This document shows, piece after piece, positions 35,896 to 43,619 of a DNA stretch of 64,000 nucleotides. Source of the DNA: Amycolatopsis umgeniensis (GTDB taxonomy: Bacteria > Actinomycetota > Actinomycetes > Mycobacteriales > Pseudonocardiaceae). The stretch lies in NCBI RefSeq assembly GCF_014205155.1, contig NZ_JACHMX010000001.1, forward strand, positions 930,001 to 994,000. The letters run 5' to 3'. Position numbers and translations under genes: made by a program. Numbering within the stretch: the first letter of the stretch is position 1; every line of letters begins with the position of its first letter. The notes beneath the pieces are model-generated. The model saw only the letters and a list, made by a program, of their open reading frames with translations. It searched no databases and was not told the DNA's origin.

Positions 35896-36067
35896 AGCCG
35901 AGATTCACCTTGAGCTCGGTCGCGAGTTTGCTCACCGGCGGCGTGACCGACGGCTGCTCTCCCTTGTCAGCGTGGCGTCGGGCAACACGAGCGCTTGGCG
36001 GGGCCTCTCCAGCAGCGGCGCAACGAGCAGGTTCGCCCACCTGAACCGCCACGTCCCTGAGCGCCAC

Positions 36068-38128
36068 TCAAGCCAGCCGCAGTTCCCGCCCCGGCAAGGA
36101 CCGTCGCCGATCCGTCACCAGGATCATCGCCAGCGTCCCGATTCCCAGCCACACCACCAGTTGCACGATCCCCGACGTCAGTCCGTCCGTCCCGGTCAGC
36201 AGGGAACGCAGCGCGACCAACGCGCCGTTGGTCGGCAGGATTCCCAGCACGGTCCCGAAGAAGCCGGGCACGGTCGAGACCAGCGAAGCGCCGACGGTCA
36301 GCACCAGGATCGCCAGCGCGACGAAGCGGCCAGGGCGTTTGAAGATCGCCACCAGCGCCTGGTTGACCACGGTGAACGTTCCGGCCGCGAGTACCAGCAC
36401 CGCGAGCAGGGTCACCGCCTTGCCGAAACTCAGGCCGAGGAACGCCCAGAACACCCCGGTCAGGATCAGGGCGGTCAGCACGGCCAGCGTCGCGCCCGGG
36501 ACGGCCGCGGCGAGGATGATCCGCCAGCTCGGTTCGCGGGTGGTGAGCACGCTCGGCGGCACGGCCTGGATCACCTGGTACGTCGCCAGCGCGCATCCCC
36601 ACAGCGCCAGCACGAGGATCAGCGCCACCGCGCCTTCGCCGAACGATCCCGAGCCCGCCGAGTCGGCGATCGTGGGGGTCGCGGCGACCTGTTTGAGGTG
36701 GTCGCGTTCGGTCTGGGTGTAGTCGGGCACCTTGCCTCGGCCCTCGTTGAGGCCCTTGGCCAGTTCCGAGGCGCCGGATTCGGCGCGCCGGGCGCCGTCG
36801 GCGGCGGAGCGGGCGCCGGTGGCGAGATCGCCCGCGCCGGTGGACAACGTCGTCGCGCCGCCTGCGAGCTGGCCGGCACCACCGGCGAGCCGGCGAGCAC
36901 CGGAATCGGCGGCCTTGACACCGGCATCGAGTTTCCGTGCGCCGTCGGCCGCCGAGCCGATACCGCCTGCCAGCTCCTTCGACTTGTCCGCGAGTTGCTT
37001 GTTCCCGTCGGCGACCTTCTGGGAGCCCGCCGACAGGTCCTGCACCGCCTTCTTCGTCTGTACGACGGCGTCGCGGATTTCGGCGCGCTTGCCGTCGAGG
37101 ATCGCGGCGTCGGCCGTGAGCTTCTCCGAAGCGGCTTTCAGATCGGCGCAGAACTTGGTGTCACCACTGCACTTCTGCGCGAGTTCGGCGAACTTCCGCG
37201 CCGAATCACCCGCGGTGGGCAGCGCGTCGATGATCCGGACGACCTTGTCCGCCAAAGGCGAGATCTTGTCGGCCAGCTGCTTGTTGCCGTTCGCGACCTG
37301 CTGCGCCCCGTCGGCCAGCTCCCGGGTCAGCCGGGGCAGCTGGGCCGTGTCCTTCTCGGCCTGGGTCAGCCCCGACGAGAGTTGCCCGGAACCGGTGGCG
37401 AGCTGCCCGGTGCCGCTCGCGAGTTTGCTCGCGCCGTCGGCCAGCTGTCCGGCCGCGCCACTGAGCTTTCCCGCCCCACCGGCGAGTTCACCGGCGCCGG
37501 AGGCCAGTTTCCCCGTCCCGTCGGCCAGTCCGCGCAAGCCGACGACGAGCTGGTCGCTGCCGTCGGCCGCGGTCACGAGTTGCTGGTGGATCGAGGAGAA
37601 CCCGACGTACAGATTGTCCACATAGGTCTCGACGATCTGCCGGTTGAGCGCGGTGAGCGTCGCGTTCGCGACCTCCCGGCTCGCCACCGGATCGACGAGG
37701 CCGGTCCGCTGCGAGGTCTCGACGCGCATGATCGCCTGCCGCGCGTCGAGCGGCTTGCCCGAAGTCGACGTGGCCTGCGCGGAGAAGTTCGGCGGGATGG
37801 TCACGACAGCCGAGTACGTCCCGTCGGAGATGCCTTCCTTCGCGTCCTCGGCGTCGGTGAGCACCCAGGTGTACGCGGAATCCTCGCCGTGCACGAGATT
37901 TCCGGCCAGTTCACGGCCGAGCGGGATCAGCTGGCCGTTCACGGTCACGGGTTCGTCGGTGTTGACGACGGCGGCCTTGGCCGCGCCGTGGTTGTCGCCG
38001 GGCGACCAGAACGCCCAGGCCAGCCCGAGCGCGACGATCACCGGGACGAGCACGATCCCGAGCCAGGTCTTCCAGGTCAGCGGGCCGAAGGCGGTCGCAC
38101 GGACGGAACCGGTGAAGAAGCGGGACAT
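36068..38128 (-). CDS. YhgE/Pip-type membrane protein
   Basis: This 686-residue protein has one N-terminal helix (IVLVPVIVALGLAWAFW), a long extracytoplasmic domain and five or six C-terminal helices from about residue 490. The middle (about 200-460) is built from many short repeats of the form LASGAGELAGGAGKLSGAAG, predicted as long helices, which is the hallmark of YhgE/Pip proteins. Relatives act as phage infection protein (Pip) in Lactococcus and as membrane parts of ESX/secretion-like or lipid systems. The start shares one base with the MMPL stop (TGATG), so the two probably work together in envelope transport. Regulation is likely through the TetR upstream of the MMPL gene. Confidence 0.9.
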   Translation of the reverse strand: MSRFFTGSVRATAFGPLTWKTWLGIVLVPVIVALGLAWAFWSPGDNHGAAKAAVVNTDEPVTVNGQLIPLGRELAGNLVHGEDSAYTWVLTDAEDAKEGISDGTYSAVVTIPPNFSAQATSTSGKPLDARQAIMRVETSQRTGLVDPVASREVANATLTALNRQIVETYVDNLYVGFSSIHQQLVTAADGSDQLVVGLRGLADGTGKLASGAGELAGGAGKLSGAAGQLADGASKLASGTGQLATGSGQLSSGLTQAEKDTAQLPRLTRELADGAQQVANGNKQLADKISPLADKVVRIIDALPTAGDSARKFAELAQKCSGDTKFCADLKAASEKLTADAAILDGKRAEIRDAVVQTKKAVQDLSAGSQKVADGNKQLADKSKELAGGIGSAADGARKLDAGVKAADSGARRLAGGAGQLAGGATTLSTGAGDLATGARSAADGARRAESGASELAKGLNEGRGKVPDYTQTERDHLKQVAATPTIADSAGSGSFGEGAVALILVLALWGCALATYQVIQAVPPSVLTTREPSWRIILAAAVPGATLAVLTALILTGVFWAFLGLSFGKAVTLLAVLVLAAGTFTVVNQALVAIFKRPGRFVALAILVLTVGASLVSTVPGFFGTVLGILPTNGALVALRSLLTGTDGLTSGIVQLVVWLGIGTLAMILVTDRRRSLPGRELRLA

Positions 38129-40821
38129 CAGCGGACCTCGGCGGGGACGAGCGCGGGTGTCATGGCGAGACCCGCGACGGCGGTGGTGGGCAGCAGATCC
38201 CGCACGATGGCGAGGCTCTGGCAGGACACGGCGAACGTCGCGGCCCTGCTCGCGAACGCCTCTCTCAACCCGGCACGCTGAGCGGTGGCGACGACCGTGT
38301 CCAGATCGTCGAGGAAGACGAGACCCACGCCTTCCTCGAGCGCACGGCGGACCTCTCCGGCGGGATCGTCGGTCTCCTTGCAGGCGATGAAGGCGACGCT
38401 CCGGCGGACGGCGTGCGCGTGCTGCGGCAGCACGCGGCCGAGGACTTTGAGATCACCGCGGACGTTCGGGACGCGACCGGCGAGCGCGTAGAGCAGGGCG
38501 CTCTTGCCCGCCGGGCCGGAACCGTGCACGGCGAGGATCTCGCCCGGTCCGAGGTGCAGTTCGACGTCGCGGAAGACGGTGCGGCCGCGGTCGTCGTCGA
38601 CGCGGAGACCGGCGGCGCTGATCACTTCGGCCGAACCGGGTGCTGGCCAGTCGGCGAGCCGGAGTTCGTGGACGAGGCCGTCACCCTCGGCGTCGAACAC
38701 CGGCAGTTTGCGGTCCAGCCACGGCGGCAGGCCCCAGGCGCGCGGGCCCAGCAGCGCGAGGATCGCCGGGACGAGGGTCATCCGCACGAGGAAGGCGTCC
38801 ACGAACACGCCGACGGCGAGACTGAACGCGATCGGTTTGATCGTGGCGCTGCCGTCGGGCACGAACGCGGCGAACACGCCCAGCATGATCACCGCCGCCG
38901 CGGTCACGACTCTCGACGCGGACACGAAACCCGTCTCGATCGCCTTGTACGCGTCGCCGTGATGGACGTAGTCCTCCCGGATCCGGGAGACGAGGAACAC
39001 CTCGTAGTCCATGGCTAGTCCGAAAAGGACACCCATCAGGATGATCGGCAGGAAGCTGATCACGCTGCCGGTCCGGGTCACGCCCAGCGCCTCGGCCAGA
39101 TGTCCCTGCCCGAACACGAACGACGTGGCGCCGAACGCGGCACCGATCGAGAGCAGATAGCCGAAGGTGGCCTTGAGCGGCACCAGCACCGAGCGGAACA
39201 CCATCGCCAGCAGCACCAGCGAAAGCCCGACGACCAGGATGCCGAACGGGAGCAGCGCGCTGCCGAGCTGCGTGGACACGTCGATGCCGACGGCCGTGAA
39301 GCCGGTGACCGCGGTCTGGACGCCGTACCGGTCCTTGAACTGCCCCTCCATCGACCGCAGCCGCTCGACGAGATCTCCGGTCGCCTCGTCGGAGGCACCG
39401 GTCGTGGGTACGACCTGGATGATCGCGGTGTCGCCCTTGGGGTTAGGCGTGGCGAGCGGGACGACGGCGACGCCGGGAACCCGGCGGATGTCGTCGGCGA
39501 TGCCGTTCGTGATCCCGACCGGATCGGTGGTCGAGAGGATGTCCGCGGTGACGATCAGCGGGCCGTTGAACCCGGGCCCGAAATGCTCGGCGACGACGTC
39601 GTAGGCGACGCGGGCCGGGGTGCCGTCCTCGTCGGTTCCGTTGTCCGGCAAGGCGAGCCGGAGATCCAGCGCGGGCACCGACGCCACCGCGAGCACCCCG
39701 ACGATCAGCGCGATCGTCACCCACGGCGACTTGGTGGCGAGACGGACCCAGCGCAGGCTGAAGCGCGACTTCTTCTTGCGCTTGGTCTTCTTCGGTTTCT
39801 TGGGCCGTAGCCGTTCACCGGCGAAACCCAGCAGCGCGGGGATGAGGGTGATGGCCACGATCACCGCGACGGCGACCCCGCCCGCCGCGGCGATTCCCAT
39901 CGTGGTCAGGAACGGGATCCCCGCGACGAAAAGGCCCAGCAGGGCGATCACCACGGTGAGCCCGGCGAAGATGACGGCGGATCCCGCGGTCGCGGTCGCC
40001 CTGGCGATGGACTCCTCGACATCGAGCCCTTCGGCGAGCTGGTCTCGGTGCCGGGAAAGCAGGAAGAGCGCGTAGTCGATGCCGACGGCCAGTCCGAGCA
40101 TGACCGCGAGCATCGGCGCCGTGGAGGACACGGTCGCCACCGAAGTCGCCGCGTAGACGAGCGCCACCGAAACGCCGACGCCGAGGATCGCCGTCAGCAA
40201 CGGCATCCCCGCCGCGATGAACGAACCGAACACCATCAGCAGCACCACGAGCGCGATGACGAGGCCGATCCCCTCGGTGGGGCTGAGCTTCGGCACCTTG
40301 TCCGAGAACGCGTCGCCGCCGGTGAGCACCTCGGTGCCCTGGCCGATCCGGTTCTCCAGGTCCTGCGCGACGCCGGCCAGCGCGGTCCGGGTCGACGGCT
40401 GGATGTCGGCCAGCCCGACGTCGAGTTGCACGGTGACCAAAGCGGCTCGGCCGTCCTTCGACACCGCGTCGTGCACTGCGGTGTCGAAGGGATTCACGAC
40501 CGTCGAGACCTGTGGGGCCCTGGTCAGCTCTGGCACCACGGCGCCGACCGCGTCGCGAACGGCGGCCGAGTCGGCCCGCTGTCCTTCGGGGACGAGCACG
40601 ACCAATTGCGCCGAAGTCCCGCTCACCTGCGGGAAAACCCGGCCGAGATGGTCGAGTGCCTCCTGGGATTCCGAGCCGGGGATCGCGAACGTGTCGTCGG
40701 TGCCCTGGCCGAACAGTAGCGCCGCCCCGCCCGCGACGCACAGCACCACCAGCCACAACGCGGTGACCAGTACGCGTCCGCGAGCGGCCAGCCTGCCGAG
40801 GCGGTAGAGGAATGACGACAC
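38128..40821 (-). CDS. MMPL family transporter with C-terminal degenerate ABC-type ATPase domain
   Basis: This 897-residue protein starts as a normal MMPL/RND transporter: a first helix, a periplasmic loop, and helices with GLAVGIDYALFLLSRHRDQL (about residues 235-255). A second half has LFGLAMDYEVFLVSRIREDY (about 600-620), which carries the proton-relay Asp-Tyr pair. After the last helix (about 700) comes an unusual domain. It resembles an ABC nucleotide-binding fold, with a loose Walker A GSGPAGKSALLYALAGRVPN (from about 767) and Walker B-like GLVFLDDLD (about 833-841), but no LSGGQ signature. MMPL proteins export lipids or glycolipids using the proton gradient, so the extra domain may be regulatory. 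Divergent from a TetR gene. Confidence 0.9.
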   Translation of the reverse strand: MSSFLYRLGRLAARGRVLVTALWLVVLCVAGGAALLFGQGTDDTFAIPGSESQEALDHLGRVFPQVSGTSAQLVVLVPEGQRADSAAVRDAVGAVVPELTRAPQVSTVVNPFDTAVHDAVSKDGRAALVTVQLDVGLADIQPSTRTALAGVAQDLENRIGQGTEVLTGGDAFSDKVPKLSPTEGIGLVIALVVLLMVFGSFIAAGMPLLTAILGVGVSVALVYAATSVATVSSTAPMLAVMLGLAVGIDYALFLLSRHRDQLAEGLDVEESIARATATAGSAVIFAGLTVVIALLGLFVAGIPFLTTMGIAAAGGVAVAVIVAITLIPALLGFAGERLRPKKPKKTKRKKKSRFSLRWVRLATKSPWVTIALIVGVLAVASVPALDLRLALPDNGTDEDGTPARVAYDVVAEHFGPGFNGPLIVTADILSTTDPVGITNGIADDIRRVPGVAVVPLATPNPKGDTAIIQVVPTTGASDEATGDLVERLRSMEGQFKDRYGVQTAVTGFTAVGIDVSTQLGSALLPFGILVVGLSLVLLAMVFRSVLVPLKATFGYLLSIGAAFGATSFVFGQGHLAEALGVTRTGSVISFLPIILMGVLFGLAMDYEVFLVSRIREDYVHHGDAYKAIETGFVSASRVVTAAAVIMLGVFAAFVPDGSATIKPIAFSLAVGVFVDAFLVRMTLVPAILALLGPRAWGLPPWLDRKLPVFDAEGDGLVHELRLADWPAPGSAEVISAAGLRVDDDRGRTVFRDVELHLGPGEILAVHGSGPAGKSALLYALAGRVPNVRGDLKVLGRVLPQHAHAVRRSVAFIACKETDDPAGEVRRALEEGVGLVFLDDLDTVVATAQRAGLREAFASRAATFAVSCQSLAIVRDLLPTTAVAGLAMTPALVPAEVR

Positions 40822-40842
40822 GATCGGCTCCCGGCACTCGTT

Positions 40843-40892
40843 GGATACATGGCGTATCGTAATACACTCTGTATCCGATTCACGATGTATCC
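40843..40892. promoter_or_regulatory. GATAC/GTATC repeat cluster, probable TetR operators
   Basis: Between the divergent MMPL and TetR genes are several GGATACA/TGTATCC half-sites. They form GATAC, 5-bp spacer, GTATC at 40844-40858, ATACA, CTC, TGTAT at 40862-40874, and outer TGTATCC copies at 40870-40876 and 40886-40892. This is the expected target of the adjacent TetR protein. Confidence 0.65.
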
Positions 40893-40937
40893 TGTCCCAC
40901 AGCCGGGTGAACCGGACGCATACGGGAGAATGGCGAG

Positions 40938-41591
40938 ATGACCGAGGAGCGGGGCGCCACCATGACCAGGCGCCGGGCGGACACCCGCCGACGGCTGATC
41001 GACGCGGCGTACGAAGCCTTCTCCGAACGCGGCATCCGGGACACCCCGGTCGAGCTGATCTGCGAGCGCGCCGGCTTCACCCGCGGCGCCTTCTACTCGA
41101 ACTTCAGCTCGAAGGAGGATCTCTTCCTGGCCCTGTTCCAAGAAGAGACCTCGGTCCGGCTCGAGCGATTCCGCGAGGCCACCGAAAGCGTGCTCGGCGA
41201 GTTCGTGGTCCACGTGGACGACGACCTCTCCCCCACCCTCGGGCGGATCGCCGACCTGTTCATGGTCGCGCTCAGCGCGGACAAGAACTGGTACCTGCTG
41301 TGCGCGGAATTCCGCACGCAGGGACTGCGGCAGCCGGAGATCCGCGACCGGATCGCCGCCGCGTTCCGCTACTTCCACACCGAACTGGGCAAGGTACTGG
41401 TCGGCGCGCTCGACCGGATCGGCCGGGAACTGACGATCTCGGCGGACGACGCGGTACTCGTCCTGGTCGCCCTGTACGAGCAGGGGTTGCAGAACTACCT
41501 GTTGGAAGGCACCGAACTGCCCGGCGACGGACGATTCGTGAGCGAACTGATCCCGAAGGTGATGGCCTCCCTCATCATCCCGGCGACCTGA
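40938..41591 (+). CDS. TetR family transcriptional regulator
   Basis: This 217-residue protein has a standard TetR DNA-binding domain with GIRDTPVELICERAGFTRGA (about residues 34-53) followed by FYSNFSSKEDLFLAL. The C-terminal domain contains DKNWYLLCAEFRTQGLRQPE, typical of the TetR_C_6-like group. It is divergent from the MMPL-Pip operon, with GATAC/GTATC repeats between, and should repress it. GGGAGAA lies 8-9 nt before the ATG. It converges on the next gene with only 4 bp between. Confidence 0.92.
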   Translation: MTEERGATMTRRRADTRRRLIDAAYEAFSERGIRDTPVELICERAGFTRGAFYSNFSSKEDLFLALFQEETSVRLERFREATESVLGEFVVHVDDDLSPTLGRIADLFMVALSADKNWYLLCAEFRTQGLRQPEIRDRIAAAFRYFHTELGKVLVGALDRIGRELTISADDAVLVLVALYEQGLQNYLLEGTELPGDGRFVSELIPKVMASLIIPAT

Positions 41592-41595
41592 GCCG

Positions 41596-42087
41596 TCAAC
41601 ACGGTGGCGGAAGCCAGCCCGGAGTGGTGACGACCTTCTCGGGCGCCACGGTCATCTGCGAAGTCTTCGACCCGTAGCCGAATCCGACGAGTCCGCCGGG
41701 GCAGACCCGAACCGCGGCGGGCCCGCCCTGAGTCCGGGATTCCCGCCAGGCGACGGGATCCAGTCCGACCCGCCACACCTTCCAGAACGGCGCCCCGTCC
41801 CGATGACCGGTACAGGAGTCGTCCGCGGGCAAGCCTTCGACGCGGCAGACGTAGCCGGAATCCCCGTACGGCCCGGTTCCGCTCCCCAGCCGCACCGCGA
41901 GCCCGGAGTGTTCGAGCGCGGTCCGCGCGTCACCGGGTGAGCCGGACACGCAGCGCACGAGCACTTCCGTCTCCCTGCTCACCGCGACGGTCACCCCTTC
42001 CGCTCCGTCACAGGCGCCGGTTCGCGAAACCGGGTCCACGGCGGGAAAAAGGGCCACCAGGCTGAGGAGTACAGACAAGATCGACAC
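41596..42087 (-). CDS. Secreted protein of unknown function
   Basis: This 163-residue protein starts with a signal peptide (ILSVLLSLVALFPAV, then a probable cleavage near residue 20). The mature part has six cysteines, likely disulfide-bonded, in ACDGAEG, VRCVSG, YVCRVEG, DSCTGH, RVCPGG and the C-terminal PPPC. The segment DSCTGHRDGAPFWKVWRVG resembles a motif (C, then a YW-type aromatic run) that recurs in many uncharacterised actinobacterial secreted proteins. No enzymatic motif is visible. A location outside the membrane is well supported. The function is unknown. Confidence 0.75.
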   Translation of the reverse strand: MSILSVLLSLVALFPAVDPVSRTGACDGAEGVTVAVSRETEVLVRCVSGSPGDARTALEHSGLAVRLGSGTGPYGDSGYVCRVEGLPADDSCTGHRDGAPFWKVWRVGLDPVAWRESRTQGGPAAVRVCPGGLVGFGYGSKTSQMTVAPEKVVTTPGWLPPPC

Positions 42088-42173
42088 GTTCGGATACTAC
42101 GGGTGCCCACCCGGCTGCGCACAGTGAATCTTTCGCGGACGGCCGACACAAATCACGCTCCGTTTCGCACGAA

Positions 42174-42224
42174 AGGAGAGAATATGTCGGAAATTGCCCC
42201 ACTCAGGGGGCTTGCGCAATTTCC
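42174..42224 (+). promoter_or_regulatory. Structured leader with strong SD and out-of-frame ATG before carbonic anhydrase
   Basis: AAAGGAGAG lies just before an ATG at 42184, the best Shine-Dalgarno in the area. The ATG opens a frame that is not that of the carbonic anhydrase and that only continues as a shadow. Directly after it GGAAATTG (42189-42196) pairs with CAATTTCC (42217-42224), and CCCC with GGGG inside, forming a strong hairpin. This may be a cis-acting leader or leader peptide controlling the downstream gene. Confidence 0.4.
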
Positions 42225-42295
42225 AGCGCAGGAAAAAGATGTGTTCTTCTCTCGCGCGCCCACCCCTTTGGCGCGGTCCTCGAAAGGTTCAGAGC

Positions 42296-43033
42296 GTGAC
42301 ACACAGGCGCCTTACCGCATTCGTCGTTCCCCTCGCCCTCGCCGGATTCCTGCTGACCGCGGGCGGCACCGCCCAGTCGCGGCAACCGGCACAGAGCCCT
42401 GTCGACATCTCACTCGGCGCGATCCGGTTCGATCCCACCCTGCCGAAGCTGAACGTCTCCTACGGCCATTCGGATCTGGACCTGGAATACGTCCGAAAGG
42501 ACGCATCGGACGCCAACGGGTGCGGTACGAGAAATCACGAAGAAACCGAGGAGGCCGTGGTCAGACCCGGCTCCGGGCACGTCACGCTCGCCGGGGTCCG
42601 CTACGAACTCGAACAGTTCCATTTCCACACCCCGTCCGAGCATCGCTTCCAGGGTCGGACCGATCCGCTGGAAATGCATTTCGTGCACCGCAGCGCCGCC
42701 GGGAAACTGCTGGTGATCGGCGTCCCGCTGCGCTCGGGCGCCGCGTCGCCGGTGGATCGCGTCCTGGCGAAGCTCGCGCCGGAATGCGGCGAGACGGTGG
42801 CGCTGGCGGACTTCGACCTCGACACGCTCCTGCCCCGCGACCGCGGCACGCTCCGGTACGACGGCTCGCTCACCACGGCCCCGTTCATCGAAGGCGTGCA
42901 GTGGTTCCTGATGTCCGAGCGGACCGTCTCGCCCGCGACGATCGCGCGGTTCCAGGGCCTGTTCGGCGGCGGCAACGCCCGCGCGCCGCAGCCGCTCAAC
43001 GGACGGCACCTCACCGCGGTGCCGCAGATTTGA
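42296..43033 (+). CDS. Alpha-class carbonic anhydrase, secreted, N-terminally short
   Basis: This 245-residue protein has a signal peptide (LTAFVVPLALAGFLLTAGGT) and an alpha carbonic anhydrase domain. Zinc histidines are the two in QFHFHTPSEH and the third in EMHFVHRSAAG; the active-site Thr region FLMSERTVSP is near residue 206. These enzymes hydrate CO2 to bicarbonate outside the cell. The usual N-terminal segment of about 25-30 residues before the QSPVDI motif (normally holding a WxYxGxxGP motif) is absent. Here QSPVDI follows the signal sequence almost directly. The GTG at 42296 is chosen because AAAGG lies 8 nt upstream and the signal peptide starts there. Confidence 0.88.
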   Translation: MTHRRLTAFVVPLALAGFLLTAGGTAQSRQPAQSPVDISLGAIRFDPTLPKLNVSYGHSDLDLEYVRKDASDANGCGTRNHEETEEAVVRPGSGHVTLAGVRYELEQFHFHTPSEHRFQGRTDPLEMHFVHRSAAGKLLVIGVPLRSGAASPVDRVLAKLAPECGETVALADFDLDTLLPRDRGTLRYDGSLTTAPFIEGVQWFLMSERTVSPATIARFQGLFGGGNARAPQPLNGRHLTAVPQI

Positions 43034-43178
43034 GGCGACCGAAGCGGCCCTTCGCCTGCCGTGCCGGCCGGCCCCCTTTTTAAAGCACCGCAAGCGTTTC
43101 ATCGGGATTTCATGGCGCCGCCCTACGGTTCCGGGCACGGATCCGCACCGGCGGACCGGAGGCCACGAGGAGACGTGC

Positions 43179-43619
43179 ATGAGCCCGGCGAGCCGGACCC
43201 CGTACAACATGGTGATGCCCAGGGACGACCGGCCGAGCCCCGGAGAACGGGCCGGGGTCTTCGGGCCGGGCTGGAGCTGGGTCGCGTTCTCCACGCCGTG
43301 GGCCGACGGCCGACCGTCGCCCCGGTACCGGTGGACGCTGTTCGAGACAGCCGCCCAGGCCGTCGACGACCTCCGTCGCTGTCTCGACGACGGCAACGTC
43401 GGCAGGCGCGGTGCCCTGTGCTCGTCCGTGCTCCGGAAGCGCGGGGCACCGCGGGAACTGGTGCTGTGCGACGCCGCGGACTGGGCGTGCGTCGTCCACA
43501 AGGTCCGCGCCGGGGTCCATGTGACCGACGCCGGTGACGCCTATTTCGCGCGGTGGCGGAAGAGCATGGCGGGGCACCGCTTCACGATCATCAACGCCGG
43601 TGGGCCGACTGTCTGGTGA
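43179..43619 (+). CDS. Protein of unknown function
   Basis: This 146-residue soluble protein has no signal peptide or membrane helix. It is rich in Trp and Arg (GPGWSWVAFSTPWADG, about residues 29-44) and has a regular alternation suggesting a small alpha/beta fold. I do not recognise a family. GAGGAG about 9 nt before the ATG supports the start. Its last 29 bases overlap the 3' end of the convergent SARP gene. Coding is supported by base composition and ribosome binding site, not by homology. Confidence 0.65.
   Translation: MSPASRTPYNMVMPRDDRPSPGERAGVFGPGWSWVAFSTPWADGRPSPRYRWTLFETAAQAVDDLRRCLDDGNVGRRGALCSSVLRKRGAPRELVLCDAADWACVVHKVRAGVHVTDAGDAYFARWRKSMAGHRFTIINAGGPTVW

Noticed and set aside
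42184..43083. Long plus-strand ORF starting at the good Shine-Dalgarno before the carbonic anhydrase
   Set aside because: It runs out of frame through the whole enzyme gene and is Arg/Pro-rich. Only its start and hairpin are kept, as a possible leader.
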